Below, piece by piece: positions 10,216 to 20,787 of a DNA stretch of 64,000 nt (position 1 is its first letter; every line of letters begins with the position of its first letter). A model generated the notes under the pieces. It worked only from the letters and a program-made list of their open reading frames with translations. It was not told the DNA's origin and did not search any database. Location: the NCBI GenBank assembly GCA_030789695.1, contig CM061136.1, forward strand, positions 134,304,448 through 134,368,447, read 5' to 3'. The position numbers and the translations under genes are program-made. Source of the DNA: Scilla litardierei (lineage: Eukaryota; Streptophyta; Magnoliopsida; Asparagales; Asparagaceae).

Positions 10216-11141
10216 TGATCATGCAAGTGCAATAGGATTGGGGATACCAGATTTAAATATTTATACCGCAAGCGCACGATGTTGTAGTGTGGCTTGGGGG
10301 TCGAACACAGGGAGGCGTGGTTGTGCTTGTGTCTAATAGGAACCGGTTCATCCTACGGGTGAGCTAGCCCGAACGATCGATGGTTGTCATGGTAAATAGA
10401 TGCGAGGGATAAACAATATAAAAGGAAATTTAGGACTTCGGTTTCCACCATATCATGTGTTCTCGCTATTACGACCTACGGATAAGAATACGATCGGATT
10501 TAGGGTTTAGTAGTGAGACGTTGCCTCTAAGAGTGGTACCAGCGTCGCATGGGCCCGATATTCCAGTCGATGCCCAGGATGATATGCCGGACACCCAGGT
10601 TCGGTCAGTGGGCATTCCCATATCCATTAACACAGACCGACTCCGAAAGCACTAAGCTCGCAACGATAACTTCCAACATCTCATCCTGCCATTCCCACGC
10701 ACTAGGATTCAATGTCTACGCTAAGGGCATGAGATGTGGCTAGGGAGTCAACTGTCAAGTTTATTCCCCCTTGGCCTGACTGTCAAAGGCGGTTTTTTTC
10801 CCACCAATGACAATGAAACACCCCACATAACCATCTAAATTCCTAATCCCTATCGAAATCCTAGTCCTATGGACGCATTAGGGAGAACCCACGAAGGGGT
10901 TTCCACCAAAATCCCAGATTTGGGAACTACTCACAAATCATAGCTAAAAAGCAATCTAAATGAAAGTCAACCATAGAAATCATGATCAGGCGATTGAAAT
11001 GAAGTAGTAGCAATGCTATAAAGATAGTATTAAAGTTTGAAAGCAATCAGAAGACTTACAAAATGCGATAAAATTCCAGCCGTCACCGTACAAGAAAAGG
11101 ACAGAAAAAATAACAACTCCCGTTTTCTGAAACCTAGGGCA

Positions 11142-11153
11142 ACTATATATACA
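11142..11153 (-). promoter_or_regulatory. LTR TATA box, family A inverted copy
   Basis: Minus-strand GTATATATAGTT followed by GCCCTAGGTTTC, directly downstream of the inverted-repeat array, as in the copy at 404. Confidence 0.55.
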
Positions 11154-11159
11154 TATCGA

Positions 11160-11620
11160 CGTCACCCGATCGGTTGAAGCATCAACCGATCGGGTGAGCT
11201 GCTTGATGTTTCAGCCGTCGGCATCGGTGGCTTCAACCGGGCGCTGAGGAGAGCGGGTAAAGTAAGCGTGTCGTCGTTTGAAGAGATGTAGCATCGGGTC
11301 ATCCGATCGATTGAGTATTCAACCGATCGGTTGGAAATATCCCCAAAAATGGCCGAGAGTTCTGTCGACTTGGCACGGTCAGCAAACCGTCGGTTGAGCT
11401 CTCCGGGTCGTCGTTTGGAAAATCAGCTACAGATGAACCGATCGGGTGAGATATCACCCAATCGGTTGGAATTCTGCTCCAAATGGCCGAGAGCACTGCT
11501 GTGTTCAACCGATCTACGAACCGGTCAGTTGAGCTGATCCTCACTCCAGCCTCCGTCCGAGTCGGACACTCGTGCATCACCCGATCAGTTGGCTGTGTCC
11601 AACCAATCGGGTGAGGGCTG
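11160..11620. repeat. inverted-repeat array, family A inverted copy
   Basis: About five modules, each two arms of CACCCGATCGGTTGA type separated by a few bases (clearest at 11164-11199, 11296-11331, 11433-11468 and 11578-11614). The arms are mutually complementary, so each module can fold as a hairpin or act as a dimeric binding site. Spacing is roughly 70-135 bp. Confidence 0.8.
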
Positions 11621-11760
11621 AAAAATAGCGATCTTCGTCGTTTGACCCCTTGGATCACATGTGACTCCTCCTGTTGCTCCGGGGGCTCATGATATCTTCG
11701 TTATATGTCTCCTACGCTGGCAATCTCTTGCAAATACATAAAAACACAAAGAAGTGAAAG

Positions 11761-12483
11761 AAAACTAAAAATACCAAGAAAATGGGCACGGGACGACGGA
11801 AAACATCGGAGAAACACAAAGAAGATGTGCGTGAATATATAAAATATAAACACACATCAAAATCTTCCAAGCTGAACCCTTCCTCGTCCTCGAGTAAGAT
11901 GAGTGAGAGTAGGAGCTCGGAGGGAGAAAATAGAGTGAGAGAGAAAGAGAAGTCAAAATCCTAAATCGCCCGTCAGGGCCAACAAAATCAGACACGCCAC
12001 ACTAAACATTCATACGACAAAACACATCACAAAACCAAGAAAATATGAGTCCAAACAATTGTCGTGGTCCTACGCGGTGAAGCGCGAGTGAGTGTGGTCG
12101 CGTGCTAGCAGACGGTGTCTCTATCTACATTGTGCTGTAAAGCTCCATATACACATATCCAAGGAAAGACCCAACTATCAATTCGATTTGAAATAAGCGG
12201 TGAATAAATAGCTCAAGCATGCATGAGAACAGAGTAAGAATCGAAACGTATCATGCGTCAGGGGCTCCACATCTAGGGACTAGGAAATCACCACACTATC
12301 GCCTAGATAATAGTTAGAAAGTTCCTATTCCAAGTGTTTTCGAAAACAATGGAGGTTGAGGATGTTGAGTAGAACACTCGGTGCAAATTCTTGCCTTCCC
12401 TTTATTCTCGGTAGGTAGGAAAATATTCACACAGGAATTTTTTTTGGGTTTTGGATATATGTATTTTTTTTTTGGATTTTTGG

Positions 12484-12484
<1 letters not shown>
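11761..12484. other. unclassified retroelement-derived sequence
   Basis: Mixed sequence between the family A LTR and the LINE tail. It contains a serine/arginine-rich short frame (11782-11961) that I do not trust as a gene. It may be internal sequence of the element to which the family A LTR belonged, or of the host Athila/Tat-like element. Confidence 0.35.

Positions 12485-12527
<43 letters not shown>
12485..12527. repeat. (TA)n tract at the LINE 3' end
   Basis: About 20 TA repeats abut the 3' end of the minus-strand LINE. A second LINE in this window (42720) has the same arrangement, so the tract probably belongs to or grew from the LINE tail. Confidence 0.8.
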
Positions 12528-12529
<2 letters not shown>

Positions 12530-15500
12530 AAGTTAGTCAATATTTATTCAAATGAATGTACAGCTATACAGTAGGTGGGCATGGGGTGTCAATATAAAGA
12601 GGATAGGGCACAAGCGCCGTCACTCTTTAATACTGTCACCCCATCCCAGAAAAATGTATACAATGAATTTAGCCCTTATCTTTGAACTCCCAATTTGCAA
12701 ACACTTCCACCTCATCCGTTGTTTTCGGCTCCTGATCTCTCAAGGCAACCCTTACATCTGCAGAAATTTCCTCAAATAGGGTTGTTTTCACCTTCTTTAC
12801 ATTCTCAAATATTCTTCTATTCCGTTCCCTCCAAATGTGCCACACCATGGCAGAGAGAATTATTTTTAGCCAACCTGCTTAAGGTCTTTTTACCCCCAAA
12901 ATGTTGAATATAGTACTCACCCACCTCTTGAAGATCTGAATCAAGCTGATCTCTTACATTTAGTTTTAACATAGCTCTCTTCATTATGTAGTTTGAGTAT
13001 TCACAGGCAAAGAAAAGATGGCTAATATCTTCCACAATGTTGCCGTCACATAAGACACAATGCGTCGGAGTATTCATCCCCCATCTACTGATCAAGTCTC
13101 TAGTAAGTAGCTTACCTCTGAAAGCCCTGAGGAGGGCGATAGAAAATTTCGGAATGAGACCTGGATACCAGACCAGATTCTTGAATTTGAAGCTAGTGCC
13201 CTGAACCCGAACACCCTCCCATGCCTCCCTAAACCGAAAATCCTTTCCCCCACCTGTAGATGCTATAATATTCCCAGCCGCCGAATAGTGTTGAGGGGCC
13301 GAAGTATGATTGCCAAGTCCGGCATTTGCAGGCACACGTGCACCCGAGTTCAGATTTGCTAGGCTCGTGACATTTCTCACAGGGGCAACCCAGGACCACC
13401 CATCGGATCCATTAGTCAAAGACACCTGGGAAAGATACGGCTTGATGGGGATGAGCTCAGCATCGTCTCTCCACCTCACATGTTCCCAATATTCATTAAC
13501 AGTCTTCATTGAGGCACCATGCGGTACATCAACAATATCTTTAAGAGGCCCAAAGTTAAGCCAGTAGTCCTGCCAGAAGAGAGTGGAGCGCCCATTTCTC
13601 ACAACTCTCCTGATTAGTTTTTGGGAGATTCTTCGACTTTTCAACATATGCTTCCAAGTACCTGATTGCACTACCACACCATTAGCCGCAAAGAACCCAC
13701 TCGTCTCTCCATATTTATCCCGCATTAATCTAGCCCAGAGACCAGAAGAAGTAAGAAATCGCCATGATAGTCTAATGCCCGATGCCAAATTAAGATCTTC
13801 TAGTAATCGGAGGCCGACCCCTCCCTCTGCTTTGGGTGTACATATATCCTCCCACGCCCAAGCCCGTGAAGAACCCATGATGAAGCGCCTGCAAAGGGAG
13901 GATATAGTACGGACGACGGAAAAAGGCATACTGTAAGCTTGCATCCAAAACGCAACCATTCCATAGATAACTGTCCTGACGAGCTCAATCCTCCCTGAGA
14001 TAGAAAGCATTGAGGCCGACCATCCCATCATCCTCTTCCTGCATTTATCCACCAATCTGGAGTACATAGGTGATTTAGGATACTTCGATGATAAAGGCAG
14101 GCCCAGATATGTGGTAATAGTGGATGATAATTTGATGCCCAAATAGTCCGCCAACTCATTCTTATTTGTAACCCCCTTACTGAACAGGGCACTACTCTTG
14201 TCCCAATTGACATGAAGGCCTGTGTATTCATTAAAATCATTCAGTAGAGATTTGATGCCAAAGAATGATTTCTTACTTGCCCTGCAGAAAACCAGTAGAT
14301 CATCAGCGAATAGCAGGTGGGAAATGGTTCCTGACCGCCTCATAGGTTGAATAGAGCTCCTACCCAAGGCCTTAGAAACAAGAATGGAGAAGGCTTCCAT
14401 AACAATTACAAACAAATATGGTGAGAGGGGATCACCCTGTCTTATGCCGCGGTTGCCATCAAAATATCCCACTGGCGAGCCATTTATCATAATAGAAAAA
14501 GTAGGTGTGGATATACACTCTCTGATCCAACCAATAAATGTTGTGGGGAAACCCATCTGCTTCAGGAAGTACAATGCAAAGTCCCGATTTACACTACCAA
14601 ATGCCTTTCTCAAATCTAGCTTTAAACAAGCCCGCCTTCCCATAGGATTACTAAAATCACTTATCTGTTCATGGGCTATCAGAGTACAATCCGATAACAG
14701 CCTCCCTTTTAGAAATGCAGCTTGATTCGAAGAAATCAGTTCATGAATGACTTCCTTCAGCCTATTGCAGATAATTTTGCTAATGATCTTATACAAGAAA
14801 TTGCAACAGGCAATAGGCCTATAATCCCCAAGACACGAAGCATTTGAATTCTTAGGAATAAGTGTCAAATTAGTATGGTTTACCTGCCGAAGAAGGGCAC
14901 AAGATCTGAAAAAGTCCTTCACAGCAACCAATATATCCTCGCCTACAACTTTCCAGTAATGTTGAAAGAAATTTCCATTGAAACCATCTGGCCCTGGGGC
15001 CTTATCAGGTCCAATCTGTTAAACCGCCCTCTTGACCTCCTCATCAGATATTCTCCTAATCAGCCAGGCAGAAGCCTCCTCCGTAAGACTGCGCTTAGGA
15101 ATTAGTGTTTGAAATGTGCTCCCATAATGACTCTGATTATATAATCCAACATAGTAAGCAATCGCCTCCTTCTTAAGATCTTCATGAGAATTATTCTGAC
15201 CACCAAGCTCATCCACGAGGTGACTCAAATTGTTATGATTTTGCCTTGATTTCATGGAATTATAAAAGAACTTGGTATTGCGATCTCCCAGGGTCAACCA
15301 CTCTTGGTGGCTTTTTTGACGATACATTTCCTCCTCAAGGCTCATAGCATTGGCCAATGCCTTTAATCCTGATTGCTCTAGGGCTTGGAGTGAAAAATCA
15401 GAATGGATATTTGGATTCCTGCGAATTGATTCCAAATTGTTGCGGCATGCGGAAACCAGCTTGGAAGCATTATAGGAAATTGACCAGCTACGAATTATTG

Positions 15501-15690
15501 GCTTCAACCTCTTCAATTTTTGGCACACTCGGAACATTGGGGTGCCATGTACATAGCCCCCCCCAGCTTTCCTTTATAATATCCCATAGCCCTGGGCATT
15601 TGGTCCAGTAATTAAAAAACTTGAAGGGTTTAGGATCCGAATGTACCTGAGAATGGAGACGAATAACCATTGGGGAGTGGTCACTCGTGT
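12528..15690 (-). mobile_element. plant L1-type LINE, 5'-truncated
   Basis: Carries the ORF2 reverse transcriptase and C-terminal region of a plant L1 (RTE/L1-like) non-LTR retrotransposon and ends 3' at a (TA)n tract. The 5' side stops inside the endonuclease domain (motif TSDHSP near 15680), directly against a primer-binding-site remnant of the neighbouring gypsy element. ORF1 and most of the endonuclease are missing. Confidence 0.9.
12640..15690 (-). pseudogene. LINE ORF2: endonuclease remnant, reverse transcriptase, zf-RVT
   Basis: Reading leftwards on the minus strand: the end of the apurinic-like endonuclease (TSDHSPMVIR), a frameshift near 15540, a linker, then APGPDGF at the start of the reverse transcriptase and KLDLRKAFGSVNRDF. 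Next come GIRQGDPLSPYLFVI and the catalytic HLLFADDLLVFCRA (FADD replaces the more general YxDD), and finally the zinc-binding zf-RVT region (TPTHCVLCDGN...ISHLFFAC). From 15537 to 12817 the frame is open except for one TAA at 15019-15021. The last part (WHIWRERN type) is shifted out of frame near 12860. Such ORF2 proteins nick the target DNA and copy their own mRNA onto it; this copy is inactive because of the truncation, stop and frameshifts. Confidence 0.88.
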
Positions 15691-15705
15691 GCTCTGATAC
15701 CAATT
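15691..15705 (-). other. extra primer-binding-site remnant next to the 3' LTR
   Basis: Plus-strand GCTCTGATACCAATT, the complement of a tRNA-iMet primer binding site, lies outside the 3' LTR and is joined directly to LINE sequence. A PBS should only follow the 5' LTR. It shows that a second unit once lay downstream in tandem, or that priming or template switching produced an LTR-PBS junction. Confidence 0.7.
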
Positions 15706-15999
15706 TGATGCGATTCGCTAGGGATTTGAAGATAAAAATGGGATTTTTATTGGAATTTCAGATCTCACAATTAAAATGAACACTAATACAATAATCTACT
15801 CACTAACTAATAACTAGAAGACGATTCTTAACCTAGGGGGAAAAGCCAAATCCTAATACAATTAATCTAAGGGAATAATAAAATCACTCTCTCAATTTTC
15901 GCCTCCCTCCTAGGGCCGGCTCAACCCCCTTTAAATAGACAAACACCCCCTCATTGTTATTTTACCCAATTGCCCTTACTCCAATTTCTGGCCGCAACA
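15706..15999 (-). repeat. 3' LTR of the gag-only gypsy element
   Basis: 294 bp, TG...CA ends, similar to 18046-18340 with roughly ten percent visible differences and small indels, so this is not a very recent insertion. Confidence 0.85.
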
Positions 16000-16058
16000 C
16001 TACTCCGCCCCGGAAAAACCACCTTGTCCTCAAGGTGGTGCGTGAAGGGTATGGTCAG

Positions 16059-18021
16059 CTACTCCAAGTGCAGGTGCTCCTGATCATCGTCCACGCCGGC
16101 TTCTAACATTATCACACTCTCTTCTCCCTCTTCTTCGTCATTCACTATCAGGATCTGAAGAGTACGATTCCCGCACCGGTGCCCAGGAGTAAACTTCTCG
16201 TCGCATTTGAAACATAGGCCCTTGGTCCGTTTGTCACAGATCTCTGCCTCGGTCATTCTTCGTGTATGTCCCCCCGGTCGTAGATCCATTCCCTTCTCCT
16301 TGATAACCACTGTACCGTCAGTGGATGTTGCCCCTCCTGCGGCCCCCTTTTGTCCCCCTCCAGGATCTGGACCTCGAAAGGTAGAGCCTCCCCACGTCCC
16401 CCAGGCTCTTCTCTCTGTCTCCTGATGATCCTCAACCTTCCTGGCCAGTATCATCATCCCATGCCAACCAACGGGCTCGAACTGTCTCAGCCCTGACCGC
16501 ACCGTGGGCTTCAGCCCCTTCATGAAACAACCCTCCAGAGACTCCTCAGAGACTCCCCGAACTCGGTGACAGAGCGACTCGAACTTCTTGATGTAATCAC
16601 CCACGCTCCCCTCCTGCTTCAGCGAGTACAGTCTCTCGAACACGCCGCCAGCCGGTCCTCCTTCAAACCGCTCTGTCAAGAGAGTCGTAAACTCAGCCCA
16701 TGTCTGAAAAGGCTACTGCTGATCTGTCCAACGGAACCAGCCCAAAGCCTCTCCCTCCAGGCAGACCCCTATCGCCCGTAGCCAATCCTCTCCTGGGACA
16801 GCGGACACCTCCAAGTACCTCTCCACCCGGTAAAGCCAGTCGTCTGGGTCTCCTCCCTCAAAAACAGGCACCTCCAGCTTCCTCAGACGCCTCTCGCCAG
16901 TGAATCCACCTCTCTCCTGCGGCTGGAAACCTCCCCTGTGCTGGTATCCCTGTCGCCTGTCTGGAACATAAGCCTCAGCCCGCTCACGGTAGCCTCCCCC
17001 TGCTCCATGCCCCTGCCAGTCTCCCGGAGGGTGCCCAAACTCCGCCTGGTGGCCTCCTGGGGGGTCCTGGTACGCTCTCCAGTCTCCTGTAACTCCCCCA
17101 AAGGGTGGGGGCTGAGTCGATGGCCCCCCTGTGATCTGGTGGCGGCCTCCGTTCTGCTGAAATCCTCCGCCCGGTCCTCCAAAGGGCTGAATACCCCCAA
17201 ACTGAGCTCCACGGACCTCGGGCGGGCCCCCCGGATGTCGAAAAGTCGTCGAAAAAGGCTATCAGGCCTCCTGGGGGGTCGGCTGCCCTCCCCAGGGGTC
17301 CGGCGGGCCTCAGAACCCACCCTGGGGGTCGGCCGAGGCCCCCCAGGCTGTCGCCGGGGGCAGCCGGCCCTGAAGATGGGCCGGTGGGCCCCAGGCGGCA
17401 GCGCCTGGGCCTGCCGAGGCCGTAGGAGGGGCCGGCGGGTGCGACCGCCCCTCCCAGGGCTCTGGCGGCCCCCTGCTGCCCCTCTGGGGGTTCGCCGGCC
17501 CCCCCAGAGGCCCCTGGGGGGTCGGCGGCCACCCCACAGGCTGTCGGCCTGCTGGGGTGCTCCTCCGGCCCCCTTGTCATCGTGGCGCGGTGGTGCGTGA
17601 TCTTGGGGAGTCCTCCACGCGTGTTCTCCTTGTTCAAAGCCCCCGTCTTCGTCTAGATCCAGTTCATCTTCAAAAAAATTGTCTTTTTCCCTTTGTCCTT
17701 TACCAAAGGTGGCTCCTTTTTGCTTGGATCCGCCTTTGGCACAAGATGAGCGGTCAACGCCGCTATAGCCTCCGTCAATTCCGATAGTTTCACCTCCGTT
17801 TTTGCTTGATTTTCCTTCATCTTGGCCTCTGTTTTTGCTTGATTTTCTTTCATCTTGGCCTCCGTTTTCTCTTGATTTTCTTTCATCTCCTTCCGGATCT
17901 TCGCGGCCATCTCCGCATCTTCTTTCCTTAGATCGATGAAACCCTTACTGATTTGGGCTTCAATCCTCTCAACTTTTCCTTCCAAGACTTCAATCCGCTC
18001 CGTTGCTCGCGTGTTCGCCAT
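16059..18021 (-). pseudogene. gag of the gag-only gypsy element
   Basis: The reading starts at ATG 18021 (MANTRATERIEVLEGK), about 12 codons' length below the PBS. The first ~120 residues form a charged coiled-coil with an 11-residue unit, KMKENQAKTEA, repeated three to four times. A GC-rich, glycine/proline-rich stretch (about 17240-17600) follows with frame disruptions. Then comes the conserved Ty3/gypsy gag core: VPVFEGGDPDDWLYRVERY, GEALGWFRW, a TAG stop near 16713, then WAEFTTLLTERF and ...YIKKFESLCHRV. It ends with a CCHC zinc knuckle, CFKCDEKFTPGHRC. Gag would form the particle shell and bind element RNA. The stop and frame breaks make this copy defective; the order of blocks is otherwise complete. 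Confidence 0.82.
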
Positions 18022-18045
18022 GGATCAACCGCTCTGATACCAATT

Positions 18046-18340
18046 TGATGCGATTCGCTAGGGATTTGACGATAAAAAGAGGATTTTTATTAGAATTTCA
18101 GATCTAGTACTAAAAGAAACCCTAATACAATTAAACTACTCGCTAACTAAGACTAGAAAATAATTCTTAACCTAGGGGGAAAAGCTCAATCCTAATACAA
18201 TTAATCTAAGGGAATAATAAAATAACTTTCTCAATTTTTCGCATACCCCATTAGGGCCGGCTCACCCCCCCTTAAATAGAAAAAACTCCCATATTTGTTG
18301 TTTTACCCAAATGCCCCTCTTGTTATTTCCAGCCGCATCA
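18046..18340 (-). repeat. 5' LTR of the gag-only gypsy element
   Basis: 295 bp with TG...CA ends. It contains CTTTAAATAG-like sequence on the plus strand (TTAAATAGAAAAAA near 18271; minus-strand CTATTTAAG), a possible promoter core. The primer binding site lies at 18033-18044. Confidence 0.85.
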
Positions 18341-18536
18341 CTTCTTGGCCTCCGTTTTCTCTTGATTCTCTTTTATCTCCTTCCGGATCTCCGCGGCCAT
18401 CTCCGCGTCTTCTTTCCTTAGATCGATGAAACCCTTACTGATTTGGGCTTCAATCCTCTCAACTTTTCCTTCCAAGACTTCGATCCGCTCCGTGGCTCGC
18501 GTGTTCGCCATGGATCAACCGCTCTGATACCAATTT
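18341..18536 (-). mobile_element. second, partial copy of the gag-only element (PBS plus gag N-terminus)
   Basis: Repeats 17840-18045 closely: the gag start (ATG at 18511), the first ~57 codons and a primer binding site (18521-18532). It is joined directly to the outside of the 5' LTR at 18340. Its own 5' LTR is absent; instead TGGTGTGTATATATATG follows. This is a tandem or recombined arrangement of two copies. Confidence 0.75.
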
Positions 18537-20787
18537 GGTGTGTATATATATGATAAGTAGCAAAGCAGTAGATTAATCACTCCTTGCGACCCCATGGGAT
18601 ACCTAGCAAAGCAGGATTTTTGGTTGCAGGAAAGCCAGTAGAGGATGTTGAGAGACTACACATTGAGGATCAGGAGGAGGATATGGATGATGGAGTGTGT
18701 GTCACCCACGTTGGAGACACGATGCAGTTTCGTTGGGTTGATGGTGATGATGAGATGGAGATGTGTCCAGGTGAGAGTGAGATAGATGACATCGGAGAGC
18801 CTGCGTCACATTGCCTATTTGGTCCACTACCACAGCTGGAGGTGTGAGATCATCTTGGATGGACTACTGAGATGGTTTACTACGGAGGTATTGAGGAGGA
18901 TGAGTGCACATGATACAGCCTACAGACTACTTTGGAGCCCGAGCCCTCCCTCCCTACAGATTCAGTTCAGCAGCCATCACTTCAGAAACCCCAGGACACA
19001 CATCAGTCTGTCATCCTGGATGACGATATTCAGGGTGGACCATAGAGTCCAGGGATGACTGCAGAGGCCCTTACCTTCGATGGCGAGGATGCGGCAAGCG
19101 ATAATGACTATGAGATGCTCTACATGGAGCCTGCGCTGCCTTCTCCTCCACACTTTCCCCTGCAGACATTCACCCTCCTCCTGAGGAGTCGCATCAGCCA
19201 GGCGATAGCATCGCCATTCGGGGGAGTTCTCATCATACTTTTCCCTTCATTTCTGAATCTCACGCTTCATTTCTATATATATTAGACTCAGAGTGTCGTC
19301 ATACATATTCATATCCATATTTTTATTATGACGACCTTATTTAGACTTCCTTCAATGGAAGTCTTACCTATTTTCCTTGGATTGACACATCTTGTCTTCC
19401 ACAGGACACAAGAGCATATTCTAGGGAGATGCTGGGAGCTGTGTTGCTATGATCTAAGGAAGCTGGAGGAGCTTCGTTTTCAAAGCATCTGGCTGAGGAA
19501 CGAAAGGAGATGTTAGAGCAGCTGCCTCCACCATTACACATTCGGGATCCACCTTTTGCTAAGTTGTATTCCTTCCTTTACTTAGTGTAAATAAAGAAAA
19601 AATAAACTTTTTAGTATTAGTTTGTTTTTGTGTGTTTGCTTTAGTATGTGTGTTTTCCATTTAGCATCGTTAAATAATATCTAGTTTCACTTCAACCATT
19701 GAGGACAATACTCATTTCTAGTTGGGGGAAGTGAACTATAAAGTTGGATGCTAGTTTTGGGAAGTTTTGAAAAATTTTGATGTTAATAAAAAAAATTTCT
19801 CATTCATCATCATCATTCATTTTGAGCATATATTTTTAATGCCTCCATCCTTGCCTCCATAACATTCCTTTTGCTTAGTCCCAACATGCTTAATGCCATG
19901 TAAATTTTTCGGATTACTACTTTGGTATCAAATTTATAAATGTTGGATTGGCACGTTTTAATTTCCTTTACATTTTGGAGTCAAATGTTAATATGCCATG
20001 GATGAAACTATTTTATATGTTTTGATACTTTCTTTGAAATAATTCAGGAATAGTTTGCTGTAATTGATTACATGAATTGGGATGAATGGCTTAGTTTTTG
20101 ATTGGATTGGATGTGGCCATTGGTGTATGTTTTGTTTTCCTTTTAAGAAGTGGGTGGATGAGTTGATAATTCATGTTAGAATGAGAAATAGAAGTAACAT
20201 AAGTGAATGGGTTTTCTAATTAATTGAGTAGCTGGTGCCCCACGAAACATTGGGGAGGACGTCAAAGATGAGATTTAGGGGATCATTCCATCCATTTGCC
20301 TATAGAGCGTTATCGAGTAACTGCAAATGTTGTCGTGTTTGCATTTTATAGCATTAGTGCGTGAATGCAAAACATAAACATACTAAAACAAAAAAAATAC
20401 AAAAGAGAGAGGAAATGAAAAGAAAAAGAAAAAATGAATGAATAAATGAAGGAATAAGCAACATGAATGATGCAATCTCATCTCCCACAACTTAGAAGGA
20501 ACTTCTTTTGGTTTTGGCCATTTCCATGAAAATTAGAAACTTTGCCATGTGCGCATCTTCCCAAAGAATACGATACGGTGCTTATTTCCTTATTTTCTTG
20601 GAATTGGATTGAGGAGAATGTCATTTGTTATTTCATTTCATACAGTGTGTATATTGGCTTTGAAATCATTTGGAAATAACATTTGGATTATGCCATGATG
20701 ATATTTTGAGTTGGTGCAAGTTTTTCCATTTAATCCGAAATTATCGCTTATTTTGCTAGGGACTGGCAAAATACTAGTTGGAGGGTG
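18537..20787 (+). mobile_element. internal 3' region of the Athila/Tat-like element
   Basis: The only surviving own interior of the element that starts at 9551. It contains short acidic frames (for example 18584-18844) without a recognisable domain and long AT-rich non-coding DNA. Directly before the right LTR lies GCAAAATACTAGTTGGAGGG, the kind of sequence and polypurine tract that precedes the 3' LTR in Athila/Tat elements (family knowledge). No reverse transcriptase, integrase or clear envelope-like ORF is visible. Confidence 0.6.

Larger units (their letters stand above)
10216..11760 (-). mobile_element. LTR of family A, inverted copy
   Basis: On the minus strand it carries the same sequence as 200-1313: array, TATA, CCCTAGGTTT, GTGAGTAGTTCCCAAATCTGG, TGTGTTCGACCCCCAAGCC, GTGCGCTTGCGG. 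It runs on to a CA terminus (plus-strand TGATCATGCAAG at 10216) that the first copy lacks. The other end is less certain; the match-like sequence ends between about 11700 and 11760 and no target duplication could be confirmed. No coding region is attached, so this is a solo or truncated LTR. Confidence 0.7.
15706..18340 (-). mobile_element. gag-only Ty3/gypsy retrotransposon (TR-GAG type)
   Basis: Two direct LTRs of about 294 bp (15706-15999 and 18046-18340) start TGATGCGATTCGC and end GCCGCA(A/T)CA on the plus strand. On the minus strand the element runs: 5' LTR, a tRNA-iMet primer binding site (TGGTATCAGAGC at 18033-18044), ATG of gag at 18021, a CCHC-containing gag, a purine tract (GGGGCGGAGTAG) and the 3' LTR. 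There is no room for or trace of protease, reverse transcriptase or integrase. This is the architecture of the TR-GAG class of non-autonomous plant elements. Matching 5-bp target duplications are not present at the outer LTR edges because further element sequence follows on both sides. Confidence 0.85.

Noticed and set aside
11782..11961. Serine/lysine-rich plus-strand frame
   Set aside because: Short, low-complexity, with no promoter or homologous motif; probably chance within retroelement-derived sequence.
13310..14725. Several plus-strand frames across the LINE
   Set aside because: Antisense shadows of the 704-codon minus-strand reverse transcriptase frame.
16883..17637. Long GC-rich frames on both strands near 17 kb
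   Set aside because: They overlap the glycine/proline-rich part of the gag-only element; the plus-strand ones are composition shadows and only the minus-strand gag reading connects to known motifs.
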